A stretch of DNA of 64,000 nt, from assembly GCF_028640845.1 (NCBI RefSeq), contig NC_080541.1, positions 32,379,435 to 32,443,434 of the forward strand. The letters run 5' to 3'. This document shows positions 45,088-56,692 of the stretch, one piece after another. Each line of letters opens with the position of its first letter. The first letter of the stretch is position 1. Under the pieces are notes generated by a model that was not told the origin of the DNA, did not search any database, and was given only the letters and a program-made list of their open reading frames with translations. Position numbers and translations under genes: made by a program. Source of the DNA: Ahaetulla prasina. Its lineage: Eukaryota > Chordata > Lepidosauria > Squamata > Colubridae.

Positions 45088-45748
45088 GCAATGCCGTTCA
45101 CCAAAACCCAGAACAGTCCCAATTAAGTCCATCCATGAACAGACCAAGGTTAGTTCTCAGAGCAATGGCCAAATAGTCCACAAAGCATTTGAAAGTTGCT
45201 TAAACAAAATAATTCCACCAGACAAACTTAAATCCATACACAAGAGAGCTCATGAGGCAAGAAAAGTCAGGAGTTTCCAAGGCACGATTCAATTCCAAAC
45301 ATGATGTGAATTCAAGTAAGGCACGATGACCAGAAAACACACAGCTAGAAAACAAACACATTCCCTGCAGCACCTCCATCTGCCTGCTGTGATAAATAGG
45401 CAGCTTCTGATGGAACTCATCAAGATGGGCAAGGCTTTCTCCTCTTGAGTAGTCTGGCTTACCTTTTCTGCTCCTGCTTTTTTATCTGTCCTATATGTTC
45501 TCAGATGAAATGCAGAAGGCAGTTCCTCCTCCTCTTCACTGACCATCTGCAATTGCAAGCTTTCCCCAGCTGGAGCCTCAGCCAAATCCCTTTCGGACAG
45601 CTGTTCAGAGCCATCAATCAATTCAGTTCTTGATGTGCCAGGAATTGGCTCATCCTCCTTGAGCTGACATCTACAGTGGTATCTGGGGAATTGTCCAAGG
45701 GAGTCATCACAGATGACAATGAAGAGAGTCAGATGCTGTGACATCTTT
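45088..45748 (-). mobile_element. Possible LTR or LTR-retrotransposon fragment
   Basis: A 151-codon minus frame (45289-45744) is acidic (VSEEEEELPSAF) and ends upstream of a CACAGCATCTGAC-type end. Acidic Glu-rich reading on the minus strand, T-rich plus-strand gctcctgcttttttatc and general layout resemble the solo LTRs at 52.1 and 54.1 kb. No matching target duplication was found, so the assignment is weak; it could instead be unrelated. Confidence 0.35.
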
Positions 45749-45819
45749 ACATCTACAAAGATAAGAATTGTGCAAACAGTGTGTTGGGGTCTTTTTTTGG
45801 TGATACTAACACAAGTTCC

Positions 45820-45902
45820 CTCAGCTGAGGATCGGAGATGAGCAGCTTCTCCTTGAGTTGGTCATGACTGGACAGGGGAAACCTTTAACTTTAACCTTTA
45901 TG
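45820..45902 (-). repeat. Inverted fragment of the taaaggttcccc repeat
   Basis: The plus strand ends aggggaaacctttaacttta; reversed it reads TAAAGGTTAAAGTTAAAGG then TTTCCCCTGTCCAGTCATG and TGCTCATCTCCG, matching the head of the 44846 repeat. Confidence 0.65.
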
Positions 45903-45904
45903 GA

Positions 45905-46840
45905 AGCAGGATAGAAACAGTATTGATATTTCTGAACACTAGTATTAGAGAAAACTTTGAAAAATACTGTTTCAGAAAATATAAATCAATAAATAAATGA
46001 ACCATAGAACAAATTAATCTACACAATATCTCATATTTGGAGACATTATGTAAAGACAAGATTTTCTTGAGAAATAATTAATACTGGAGAAGATGGAAGA
46101 AAAAGAAAAAGATGACCAGCAACAAGGTAGGTAGACTCGGCTACAGTGCCAAGGGTGTACTTGCAAATCATCCTGAAGAAGGTTTATCTATGAGCTTGCT
46201 AAGTATTGATATCAACTTGATAGTATATAATCATCTTTAATCACTATTAAAGATGAATGTGTTAAGGAAAGATATGGATGAACCCTCAGATGTTTGGCTT
46301 CCTTCTTCCATGTGTACAAGGCTAGAGTCTCTCCATTGTATTTTGAATAAGTCAGAATTTTCATTAGAAACTTCATTGTGTCTATAAGAAAGAACTGTGG
46401 TTGTAATTCTCAAAATAATGCCAAACTTTGATATTTTGGATGACTTTAAAGTAACCATGTCACTGTTTCCTGAGTTTGAGCATCACTAGAAACTGTTATT
46501 TCCTCAAAAATACACTCTTGCCTGAGGAAAAAAAAGGTTTTTACAAAAAAAAAAAATCCTTAAAAGTAACTCCCATTTATCCATTTTACATTTGTTTACA
46601 TTGACAATTTGTTAAGTTTTTTGCCAAAAGTTTTAAACCATTTTTCTTTGTTTCTATGTAATAATAAAAAAGTAATTACCAAGTAAAATTTTTATCCTAC
46701 TGCTCAGAGAATCTCTCTTTAGCCACAAATTAATTACTTATTAAAGTAGTCAAGAAGTGAGGTTTATGTCTATCTAGGCTGCATTATGACTGTGAGCTTG
46801 GTTGAAATCCCTTGACTCCCAACTCCTCCACTCATGAGCC
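45905..46840. other. No recognised features
   Basis: AT-rich spacer, no gene supported. Confidence 0.4.
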
Positions 46841-46844
46841 AATC

Positions 46845-46989
46845 ACAAAAACTGCAGTGCTGCAGTTGTAAATGCTCCAACACTGGAAATTTTTAAGAAA
46901 ATGTTGGATAACCATCTGTCTGAGATGGTGTAGGGTTTCCTGCCTGGGCAGGGGGTTGGACTAGAAGGCCTCCAAGGTCCCTTCCAACT

Positions 46990-46990
<1 letters not shown>
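46845..46990 (+). pseudogene. CR1 LINE 3' end
   Basis: atgctccaacactggaaatt, ggataaccatctgtctgaga, gtttcctgcctgggcagggg, ttggactagaaggcctccaa and ccttccaactctg are the CR1 ORF2 C-terminus and 3' UTR. Its octamer tail has become the TTG/TTA microsatellite that follows. Confidence 0.9.
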
Positions 46991-47092
<102 letters not shown>

Positions 47093-47099
47093 GGTCTAT

Positions 47100-47735
47100 T
47101 CTATGATGAGCAAGTGTTTGGGGTGCAAGTGATCTTTCCTTTTTCATGAGAAACTGAACTGGCCAGAAACTACCAGCTGGCTGCAATGTCATGCCACTCC
47201 TTCAGGGACATAAAGGAGTAAAATTGAGGCGCTGCCTGCTCTTTTCAAAAGTAATTATAGTAATGGCATCAGTCATACTATTACCTTGGCATCAGAAGCA
47301 CATCCTCAAACTCAAAGTTTACATTAGGCACCAGAAGATGGAGCAAGAAAATGATATTACTCTACTGTTGCTTTTAATATTATTTTATTATATACTGCAT
47401 TCATGTGATATATGATTATGATATTAAACTTATGCTTTATGATATTTGTATTGATTGAATTTATCAATTCATATTTTTCCATATATCATTCTAAGGACTT
47501 CATTGATTGGCAGTGTAGGAATATTATGTGCACACAACAAAATGCTGCTGATTTTGAGCAGCTTCTGCTTTCCAGTATATCTCGCATAGGTTCTTTCGAA
47601 TAATTCTCCACAGTTTTCTTGAACTGAACGAATCAGGGATTCAGCCTGCATACAGATGTGTCCCCTTCCCACAAAATGGTGGGCCCTCTTCCTTTGGTCC
47701 TCTGCTTGTATTTACATATTTCCTCTGTCTTTCCC
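47100..47735. other. No recognised features
   Basis: AT-rich spacer before the next CR1. Confidence 0.4.
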
Positions 47736-47737
47736 CC

Positions 47738-48568
47738 CATATTCCCCTTACATAGAGGGGGTCAGCCTATTCTTCAAAGCACCTGAAGGCAGGACAAGAA
47801 GCAATGGATGGAAACTAGCCAAGGAGAGAACCAACCTAGAACTAAGGAGAGCAACTAATCAGTGGAACGACTTGCCTCCAGAAGTTGTGGGTGCTCCAAA
47901 ACTGGAAGTTTTTAAGGAGAGATTGGACAAGCATTTGTATGAAATGGTATAGGGCTGTGATGGTTAACCTTTTTGCCATCGCATGCCAGGAGGGAGGGGC
48001 GGGGGTGGTGCTGTCGTGCACTTCCGTGCCCACGCCCATAATTCTATGTGCCCAGCCCCCGCACATGCACATGCGACCCCAGCCTCCAGGGCCTCTCTAG
48101 GAGACTGGGGAGGGCGAAAGCGGCCTTCCCCAACCCCTTGGAGGTCCTCTGGATGCCAGAAATGCCCCGTTTGCCAACTTCCGGTGGGACTGGAAACTGG
48201 CAAATGGGGCATTTCTGGCATTCGGAGGACCTCCGGGTGGGGGGTGGGGGGTGGGGAAGGATGTTTTTATGCCCCCAGACTCCTAGAGAGGCTCTGGAGC
48301 CAGGTGAGAGAGAAAAACGGGGTTTCCCCACCACCCCCAAGGCTCTCCTGAGGCAGGAAACAGCCTGTTTCCCTATTTCTGGGGTGCCCAGAAGGCCCAA
48401 AAATCGGCTGGCCGGCATGTGCATGCGCGCTGGAGCTGAACTCTCATGCCCACTGGTATGGTTACACGTGCCACTTGTGGCACACGTACCATAGGGTTTC
48501 CTGCCTAAACAGAGGGTTGGACTGGAAAAGCTCCAAGTTCTCTTTCAACTCTGTCATTCTGTTAGTCT
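47738..48568 (+). pseudogene. CR1 LINE 3' end, interrupted by a hAT element
   Basis: Plus strand: LFFKAPEGRTRSNGWKLAKE, NLELRRATNQWNDLPPEVVG and FKERLDKHLYEMV, the classic CR1 C-terminus. At 47954 a hAT element interrupts. CR1 resumes at 48497 with tttcctgcctaaacagaggg, ttggactggaaaagctccaa and a ttctgttagtctgtta tail. Confidence 0.92.
47955..48488. mobile_element. hAT-like element inside CR1 (CTGTGATGGTTAACC), 534 bp
   Basis: Left end ctgtgatggttaaccttttt belongs to the CAGTGATGGCGAACC family. At the right end gtgccacttgtggcacacgt is the inverted subterminal block, with the last few bases of the terminus lost. Flanking octamers gtataggg and ccataggg match at 6 of 8, and CR1 is continuous across it. 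The GC-rich interior holds two divergent copies of a block around ggggaggg..gcctctctagg and ctggaaactggcaaatgggg, giving spurious frames on both strands. Confidence 0.85.
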
Positions 48569-49318
48569 GTTAATCTCATTTGCCCACTGCAAGCTGTTTA
48601 TGGAGTTGTTTCATCAGGGTTAGTTAGAAAAACACTGAGGCACAGAACAGATGAACACAAACATATTCGCCAGGGAACCAAGGTTATGAAATCATACAGA
48701 AGCTTTGAGTTCTCTAAAGATGCCCCCAATCGAAAAATGTGACACATATAATTTCCTTTTCCCTTTTCATTCCTGTTAATTGTTTCAATGACTTTATCTG
48801 ATAATCATATATTCCTCATGCTTATTATCCTTTGATTGAAATAGCTCCGCTTGCTAATTCCTTTTGCTCATAATTTCCTAATTTTTTAAAAAAACATGTT
48901 TCTTTCTTCTCTAGCTTCCTCATCAGGATGAAGAACTTAATTCTTTCTGCTTGATCAAACCTCTTTAAAATCTGAATATTTCTCAAAGCCTGCCAAGAAA
49001 TCTTACCTTCTTGAAATTTTTTTTTTTTTAATGAGCAGTAAATGTATGCCTCGGTGGTTTATGTATTCTTTATGTAAAAAAAAAAAAAACTCATTGAACA
49101 TGACTTGCTGCTGAATAATACAATAATGGAACAGGTGTACTTTGTTCTTTGTTTGAACTGTGAGAATGCTGTGCCTTCTAAAATCATGGTATTCTGTTGT
49201 ACCACTATGATATTTCTTATGGGAGAATTTTTAGCAAAAGAGCACACATTTCAGAAAAATTGGATTCAGATTTGGCTGAGTTACAGTAGCCTTAATATCA
49301 GAGATTGATTTTATTCAG
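48569..49318. other. No recognised features
   Basis: AT-rich; T-run and A-run at 49018-49090. Confidence 0.4.
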
Positions 49319-49319
49319 T

Positions 49320-49512
49320 GCTATATTTATATCCCGTTCTTTTCTCCAGAGCTCAATGCTGATTATATGGGAATTTCCCTTCATTTCATCTTGCAATAAC
49401 CCTCTAAAGTAGGTTTGGCTAAGAAGCAGAATTGACCCCAGATCTTTCAAATGAATTTCTATGGCTGAAGGTTGAACTTCTGTATCCAACACCTTAACCT
49501 GTATACTATACT
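49320..49512 (-). mobile_element. Old tRNA-SINE, minus strand
   Basis: tatatttatatcccgttctt (reversed tail), gcaataaccctctaaagtag, agaagcagaattgaccccag and tccaacaccttaacctgtat (reversed tRNA-related head) match a diverged tRNA-SINE in reverse orientation. Confidence 0.55.
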
Positions 49513-49519
49513 GATTCTC

Positions 49520-50615
49520 TTAGGACAATTCTATATAAGGGCTTTGTGCCAATTTGGGGCCAGTTCCAGATATCAAGTGGTTTTGAGAGCTGAGCCAATT
49601 TTTTTTTCTGGCTCTACTGCAATTTCTTTGAAACGGGAGCAAAGCTGGTGTTTTCTTTGAAACATGGAGGCTCTGGAGAGCTTGTTGGAGGTCTGTTTTC
49701 CAGTTGGTGGGAATTCTTGCTCCACCCCATCTCCACAAGACAAATATTATGTTAGGTAATTATTTTCTGTACTTGCTAGGCCCAGGAGTTTCTGCATCAG
49801 ATTTCTGATGTCTGTTGGCTTTGTTTAAAATTTATCTCCCATTCTCCCAACCCCACTTGGAACCACTCTTAAAACCACTAGGAAAATAGCCAATGGAAAA
49901 ATGGCAGCATCTATCACAGTTTATAGAAGGAATAGAATTTTTGCAGCCAACTTGTTTATTAAAAGTACTGGCTAATTTTTTTCAGCCCACCACTACTATT
50001 TATACTTCTGAATTTTCTTTAAATGTCTATTTATTGCCTACTCTTTTTGTTCATGGCAGTTAACAAAGATGAAAATATAGAACACAAAAAAGAAAGGTCA
50101 TGAATTTCTGCTAATACCAATCAACAGTCCAAGGTCTGTAAAGGGATGCGGTTTGGAAATTTTCTAAAGGCTGAGACAGGAGAAGCAAGTTTTGTAGCCT
50201 AAAAGCAAAGAAGAGGAGTGTTGACTCTGAAGCTGCCCTGACTGAGGCCATCTTTGGGGCTTCAGGGTTGCCACAATGGAGATGAGGGCTAGGGAGGAGG
50301 GAGGGAATAGAGATAGCTGGGGGTTTGTAGCCAAAACAAAATACTTTCTCTGGGAACCAAAGACATTCCAACAGGGGACTGAAGAGAGGAGTAATATTAC
50401 CAAGCAACTGGACAATACCCTGATTGGACCATATGACGGTTTGTTTGGGAAAAGGGGAAAACTTTTACTTTTAGTTAGGTGAAAACCATGGGAATCTTTA
50501 GAGTCAGTTTTCACCAGTCTGTGCCAATATGATATATCCAATAAACCTGTTCTTTGAGGAAATCTACCTGCCTCAGAGTTCTGTGTGCTATGGGTGTATT
50601 ACTTAAAACCCTGTC
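49520..50615. other. No recognised features
   Basis: Frames 50111-50407 and 50164-50541 overlap on the same strand in different phases and have no recognisable domain. Confidence 0.4.
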
Positions 50616-50621
50616 AAAGAG

Positions 50622-50704
50622 GAGAGGGGAGGGGAGGGGAGGGGAGGAGAGGAGAGGAGAAGAGAGGAGAGGAGAGGAGAGGAGAGAGGAGAGGAGAGGA
50701 GAGA
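50622..50704. repeat. (GGGGA)n / (GGAGA)n purine microsatellite
   Basis: gaggggaggggaggggagg changing to gagaggagaggagaggagag. Confidence 0.97.
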
Positions 50705-51390
50705 ACTTCCTATATATCAGAAACACTTAAATCTTCATGACTAAGTAGGTTTGTGAACAGGAAGAGGCAGCCCCTAGGTAGGCACATTAAACCCTTCAGG
50801 CTTTAATAATAATTCCAACATCCTTAGTGATGCTTAGTAAATGAACTCTGTTGCAGATCATATAGACTAGTCTTTGCATCATTCCTATATTTTGCAACCG
50901 TTAGTATCCTTAGCTTCCCCATATGTTGCACCAGTTGCAACTTCTGGATACTATTTAAGCATCATACAAATGATGTTGCAATAAAAATAATTATAAATCT
51001 TGAAATATACATGACTTTCAAGCCCATTTAGATATAAACATAATTTTGATTCTGTGGCAACAATACAAGTAGCTGTCATTAAGAGGATACCATGTAAATA
51101 GCAGTATAGGATAATTGACAAATGCGTGCACGTAGAAAGTTCATCTTCATGGCAAAGTATAATTTTTGGCACTCAGCATAAATAAGTATTCTAGCCACTC
51201 GTTTTATCAGCAAGATGCACTGCTGCTCTCTCCAGTAGAAATTAAATTCAAGAGTGGCTGCCCATGATATCTATCTGCTGCTGCTCTGGCATGATATAAT
51301 TATGTTTCTCTCTTTTTTCTTTAACTTCTTATTTGGAGCATATAGTTTGCTTTTGTCATAGCTCCATTATTTTCCTGGTGGTATCTATTT
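50705..51390. other. No recognised features
   Basis: AT-rich spacer. Confidence 0.4.
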
Positions 51391-51393
51391 TCA

Positions 51394-51503
51394 GGATTTT
51401 TCTTTTTTTCTTTTTCTTTTTTTCTTACTCTTATTTTTTTTCTTTTTCATTTTTCATCTTTTCGTTTTTCATTTTTCATTTTTCCCTTTTTCTTTTTCTT
51501 TAA
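51394..51503. repeat. (TTTTC)n pyrimidine-rich tract
   Basis: Irregular ttttctttttc and tttttcattt repeats over about 110 bp. Confidence 0.95.
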
Positions 51504-51504
51504 A

Positions 51505-52075
51505 AAAATATTTAAGAAAGTAACTTGATTAAATGCTTAATGAATTCCACAACTGTACAGTTAATTGTATTAGAGTATTTTTATTCAGATTTTTTTTTTG
51601 CATTCTGTTGTTCCTGTCAAGTCTTGCAATCCTAGGTGGATAGTGACCATGAGGGGATGAGGCAATGAAATATGATGCAAATTGCACCCTTTGTGTACAA
51701 AGTTGCAATACAACTATGAAAGGATGGAGTTTGCACTGTCAGGATACAATACACATTATATCATTTTGGCATCATCATAAGTAGCCTATAAGTGGATATC
51801 AGACTCTTATTTATATGTAGGGATATGTATTCATCTTGTAGATACTCTCAAAAGAGATTTAAAAGGAAATTAGAGTTAGTGAGTCAACAGACTGGTACAA
51901 ATGGAATTAAAGACAAAAGTATTTGTTGTAGTTTGCTGTCACCAGGTATACAAATTGCTACCATTAGTCACCATTAGTACAAATTGCTGCTTTAATGAGA
52001 CTAAGCTGAATCAATATTGTGAATGTTACATATAAGCCAAGGAGTCTGGTTGCATGTATAGAATGTGAACATGGA
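51505..52075. other. No recognised features
   Basis: Unique-looking. A direct repeat caccattagtacaaattgct/taccattagtcaccattagt near 51955-51985. Confidence 0.4.
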
Positions 52076-52081
52076 AACATG

Positions 52082-52642
52082 TGTTCTGTCCTCCCACTGC
52101 AGTCGGGGGGGCACGAGAAATGACTGAATTAGCCAGCAATTGAGTCCACGGCAGCTATCAGCTCTGGCAGCAACCCAGCAAGCATCTGCCAAGGTTTTTC
52201 TGTTATCTTTGTTGATGCTGGTGTGTCAACCAGGAAGTCAGGAATAAACAGCACTTTAGCTCAAGTTTCCTCCAGTCAGTTTGATTTGTCCGTCACGAAG
52301 TAGTAGAACAGCCCCTCCTGCTTTTATACCCTATGGGGTGTGGCTCCGTGACTCAGCACTTTCTAGGCCTGCCCCACCCCTGCTTTTGTTGTTCCCGCCT
52401 CTCTTGTCTACAAAATCTGGGATCTAACCAGGACTGATTGTCCTCAGCTGGGTCTGGAAGCGTTTCCTCGGTGGGGGGGAGATACAGGAGACGGAGGCCT
52501 CATCACCTCTTCCACCTGGCCTGCCTCTGGCTCCTGGAGCCGGCCCTGCTGAAGGGAGTCCTGACGGCCCTTCCCCCTCACTCTCTGAGTCACTCTCTGG
52601 CAGGGGGCCAGGCCCGGGGGGGGGGGGGCTGGAGCCACAACA
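52082..52642 (-). mobile_element. Solo LTR, 561 bp, minus orientation
   Basis: Minus-strand sequence starts TGTTGTGGCTCC and ends GAGGACAGAACA (TG...CA), flanked by an exact 5-bp duplication acatg at 52077-52081 and 52643-52647. A TATA box GGGTATAAAAGCAGG (minus strand; plus 52317-52331) marks the U3/R region, downstream of GC-rich U3 sequence with a poly-G run near 52620. No internal retroelement sequence remains, so it is the product of LTR-LTR recombination. TG..CA ends with a 5-bp duplication fit Gypsy/Ty3 or an ERV; I cannot decide between them. Confidence 0.92.
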
Positions 52643-52649
52643 ACATGTC

Positions 52650-54080
52650 ATAATTATGAAACTATAATTAGGGATAGATTGTCTTGGAGAAAATCTATCA
52701 ATATATCGATAGGAATCAAAAATAACCTGATGGCATATAATCAATTAAAAAACCATATTTTAGCCAAATGCAGCAGTGGTGTCTGCAGAAAGAGTCAAAA
52801 TATTCAAAATAGCGGCTATGACTGCATGACTTACCCCTTTTTAATCTGCATCCTAAAATGAGCGGGGTTGGTGATTGTGTGATCATGATCATCATCTTCT
52901 GGATTTTTGACCTGCTGCCATGAACACCTCCAACAGCTCACAGTCAACTTTCATGGGCATTTATTATAGGGAAAATATTAATAGATAAAACCGCTGTAAC
53001 AGCAACAACTGCACCTAGAAGTATTAGTAATAAAATGGTTAAAATGGGTTAGGATATTTTATAATGGTTTCAATAAAGCAGCCATGAAACAAATAACACA
53101 AAATGTATTGCTAAACATCTCCTGAAATGGCCTTCTGGATCACTGAAAAATCTGTGCAGCAGAGCCTGCTATTTCTGTGCTTCAGCTGCCAGGTGGTTCT
53201 GGAACATGCATAAACAGGTTACTGTCCTGTCCCATCTGTCCTCAGTAATTGGCGAATGCTTTGTAAAATTGTATGGATGTAGAATGAGTGATTCTGTTAG
53301 CTGCACTTGCATGAGGACAGCTGAACGATTGAGGGACGTGGTCACCTTTGGGGTGATATGCAGGACCGTGAAAGGTCTTTTTCTTTAATATCTGCCTTTC
53401 TCTCATGCTTATTTTAGCTAATCAGCAGATTCTGCTGATTAACATAATTTGCATCAGGATGCTCAGTGCAAGGTCCCATTTTACCAGTGGAGCTTTCAGA
53501 CCAGCTGTTGCTGAGCAACACTTTTGATCACATTTGCCTCAACAGGGTAGTGACAAAACTAATAAAAATAAGAAAAATGAATACATAATCAGTCCGCTGC
53601 CCTAAGTTAATGGTTGCCGTTGTAGCACTAAATATAAAATAATGGCCATTTGTCCAAAAGCAAAAAGTGTATAATGTCGTTAATAGAAGATGAGAGTAGG
53701 CAGCGTTGATGGTTTTTATAATGTAAAGTCTCCTTCCAGTAATTCTAATATTTTCATTGGTGTCCCTATGTAATTTCCTTGGCAAAACTAAGAAGTACTT
53801 AACCCCTGCCCAGTTTTAGGATGCTTTTCAAACTTTTGGTTATGCTTGATCTAGAATATATTTAAATTGGTACTCCTATGCATGGCAATATTTTTTTTGG
53901 GAGGAAAGTCAAGATTTTCAAAATAAAATTCTGGAATAGTTCTGGGGAGAAGGACAATTTAAAGAAAAGGCGGTTAACTATGCAAATGGTTCGCTATTGC
54001 CTTCTAAAAGGATGGCCCTTTTGTTTGGTTTTTAAACATTCTCTCCTTGGACTTAATGGTTTCCCATCCCAGTCTTTATC
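52650..54080. other. No recognised features
   Basis: No supported gene or repeat between the two solo LTRs. Confidence 0.4.
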
Positions 54081-54087
54081 AGCTTTA

Positions 54088-54697
54088 TGTTGTGACCCAG
54101 GCCCAAGTAGGTAGTAGGAAACTCAGTGTAAAAACAAACAAACTTTATTAGAACAGCTGAGAATTAACTCATTCTCAGCGTAGTCCAACTAAATTAAAGC
54201 AAATTCCTCCCAACACAATTCCTCAGTCCTATCACCAACCTTGGTCCAATTAGGCAAACTGCCAAAAGCCTTTCTTGGCAAAAGTTCAGAAGACACTGAT
54301 ACAAAATAAATGCAACAAGACGAAGTTATCAATGTTGTTTTCCGGCAAAGAGCCCAAATGCCATTGCTGGTCTTTTAAGCCTTATGGGAAGAACCAATCA
54401 CCTCTTGGCCCTACTCCTGAGTCGTCCTCTTTGCTTTAGCTGCTCTTGCTTTCAGGCAGCTCTTCTCATGCATGCATTAGGAACAGGCTCCTTCTCTTCC
54501 TCTGCCTCACTACTTTCAGCCTCTGGAGGCTCTGGAGTCCGCACATAGCTCTCCAATGGCCCTGGCCCCACCTCTGCCTCCGATGCAGAGCCTCATTCGG
54601 GCCTTCCCCAGCCTCCAGGACTGGCCCATTCTCTTCCTCAGCCTCATCGCTGTCTGACTCCATTGCCAGCTCTGCAGGCTGCTGACGGACCCCAACA
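54088..54697 (-). mobile_element. Solo LTR, 610 bp, minus orientation
   Basis: Minus strand starts TGTTGGGGTCCGTC and ends CTGGGTCACAACA. An exact 5-bp duplication cttta flanks it at 54083-54087 and 54698-54702. A polyadenylation signal AATAAAG is present on the minus strand at about 54150 and a GGCTTAAAAGACC TATA-like box at about 54375. An acidic minus frame (MESDSDEAEEENGPV) lies near the start, as in related elements. Same general class as the LTR at 52082, both in the same orientation 1.4 kb apart, but sequences differ, so they are not the two ends of one element. Confidence 0.92.
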
Positions 54698-54702
54698 CTT
54701 TA

Positions 54703-55230
54703 ACACTACCTAACTTTTGATTCAGCTGAGGTCCCCTATATACTGCTACCTCCTTGAGAGAAATTTATACATTGATCAAGCAAGGGTTGTTTAACGTGGT
54801 TGCTTGGATGGAGGGTGTCACTGATTTCCAACTATCTGTTGCAGATAGTAAAAAGAGGACAATCAAGGGGAAAGAAGGACTGATAGCTTAGCTGCCTTCC
54901 CTCCTAGGAACCATTGGGTGTGTACTGTGTGCTTATATTTATTTATTTATGCCCATGATCAGAAAAATACACAACATGAAGAAAGATGTAAGTTGCAGCA
55001 AAAAACAAGCAAATGGAATAGGCTGGAAGTATTACTGTTTGACCCGTGGTGGCATAATTGCATTAGGGTTTCTGTTCAGCATTTCAAGGTCACCAAAGCT
55101 GAAAATAAATGAAAATAATAGCTAAATCTCTTTCTAAATCAGGGAGTGAAAACAATAGCAGCATGAAAAAATCCAAAATAGTTTATGTATGTTTGTTTGG
55201 TTTTTTTTAATTGACTATAGTGAACTTGGA
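54703..55230. other. No recognised features
   Basis: AT-rich spacer. Confidence 0.4.
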
Positions 55231-55234
55231 ATAG

Positions 55235-55917
55235 TTAATTAAGCAGAGATGGAAATATATATATTTCTCTACAGAGGAATGATTGATTCTGTCATCTGCA
55301 CCTCTATGGTGGTCTGGTTTGGTTCTGCAACCCAACAAGACAGACACAGACTTCAGAGGATAATTAGAACTGCAGAAAAAACAATTGCTACCAACCCACC
55401 TTCCATCGAGGACCTGTATATTGCACAAATCAAAAAGAGGGCTGTGAAAATATTTACAGATCCCTCACATCCAGGACATAAACTGTTTCAACTCCTACCC
55501 TCAAAACGATGCTATAGAGCACTGCACACCAGAACAACTAGACACAAGAATAGTTTTTCCCCGAACGCCATCACTCTGCTAAACACTGTCAAACTATTTA
55601 CTAAATCTGCACTACTATTAATCTTCTCATCATTCCCCATCACCCATCTCCTTCCACTTATGACTGTAAATTTGTTGCTTGTATCCTTACGATTTATACT
55701 GATATTGTTTTCTGATTGCTTATTTGTAGCCTATGACTATCATTAAGTGTTGTATCATTAAGTGTTAAATTTTTACCGTATGACTATCATTAAGTGTTGT
55801 ACCTTGATGAAGGTATATTTTCTTTTATGTACACTGAGAGCATATGCAGCAAGACAAATTCCTTGTGTGTCCAATCACACTTGGCCAATAAAAAATTCTA
55901 TTCTATTCTATTCTATT
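55235..55917 (+). pseudogene. LINE with (ATTCT)n tail (Snake1/L3-like family)
   Basis: Plus strand, 5'-truncated. Frame 55249-55746 encodes the ORF2 C-terminal region: RGMIDSVICTSMVVWFGSAT, RLQRIIRTAEKTIATNPPSI, RAVKIFTDPSHPGHKLFQLL and RHKNSFSPNAITLLN. The 3' UTR carries cattaagtgttgta twice over (a small internal duplication near 55740-55800) and ends ggccaataaaaaattctatt before ATTCT repeats. Snake AATAG microsatellites are known to derive from tails of a CR1/L3-type LINE; the clade assignment here is by that association. Confidence 0.85.
55898..55917. repeat. (ATTCT)n, left part of tail split by L2
   Basis: attctattctattctattct-like run, continued at 56627 after the L2 insertion. Confidence 0.9.
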
Positions 55918-56626
55918 TATTTATTTTATTTTTATTTTATTTTATTAAATTTCTATACCGCCCTTCTCCTGAAGGACTCAGGGCGGTGTACAGCCAAAAT
56001 AAAACACGGAATATATACAATTAAAAGAATTTAAAAAGAACTATTACTATGCGGCCGATTATTAAAACATTTAAAAATTTAAAATATTATTAAAACCCCA
56101 ATTTAAAACAGCTATTTATGCCAGTCCTGCTTGAATGAATAAATATGTTTTAAGCTCACGACGAAAGGTCCGAAGATCAGGCACTTGACGTAAGCCAGGG
56201 GGGAGTTCGTTCCAGAGTGTTGGTGCTCCCACAGAGAAGGCCCTACTCCTGGGGGCCGCCAGCCGACATTGTTTGGCGGACGGCACCCTGAGAAGGCCCT
56301 CTCTGTGAGCGTCTGGTCGGTGGGAGGCATAAGGTAGCAGCAGGCGGTCTCGTAAGTACCGGGTCCTAAGCCATGGAGCGCTTTAAAGGTGGTAACCAGA
56401 ATCTTGAAGCGCACCGAAGACCACAGGAAGCCAGTGCAGACTACGGAGCAGTGGTGTTACATGGGAGCCTGAGCGGCTCCCGTTACCACTCGCGCAGCTG
56501 CATTCTGGACTAACTGTAGCCTCCGGGTGCACCTCAAGGGCAGCCCCATGTAGAGAGCATTGCAATAATCCAGCCGAGACGTAACCAGAGCGTGAGTGAC
56601 CGTGCATAAGGCATCCCGGTCAAGGA
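55918..56626 (-). pseudogene. L2-like LINE 3' half inserted in the ATTCT tail, minus strand
   Basis: Minus-strand L2 copy with the hairpin and (AAAT)n tail at 55918-55995 and the broken C-terminal frame up to 56626: ...LHWLPVVF, FKILVTTFKALHGLGPG, CRPPNNVGWRPPG (shifted) and a worn FVVSLKHIYSFKQDWHK end. Truncated at cggtcaagg and flanked on both sides by ATTCT repeats. More frameshifts than the L2 copy at 24165. Confidence 0.9.
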
Positions 56627-56692
56627 TTCTATTCTATTCTATTCTATTCTATTCTATTCTATTCTATTCTATTCTATTCTATTCTATTCTAT
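56627..56692. repeat. (ATTCT)n, right part of tail split by L2
   Basis: About 13 units of attct. Confidence 0.97.

Noticed and set aside
45088..45748. A third solo LTR of equal certainty to the two at 52-54 kb
   Set aside because: I looked for matching 5-bp flanks and TG..CA ends and did not find a convincing pair, so it is listed only as possible.
47964..48494. Frames of 120-148 codons on both strands
   Set aside because: GC-rich interior of the hAT-like element interrupting CR1; no domain and open in competing phases.
52424..52744. 106-codon minus frame rich in Pro/Gly/Ser
   Set aside because: Falls within the U3 part of a solo LTR, so it is not a host gene. It may be a remnant of the retroelement's 3' coding end, but nothing identifiable.
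54446..54698. Frames at the start of the second solo LTR (for example MESDSDEAEEENGP)
   Set aside because: Short, acidic, inside an LTR, no domain; not a gene by itself.
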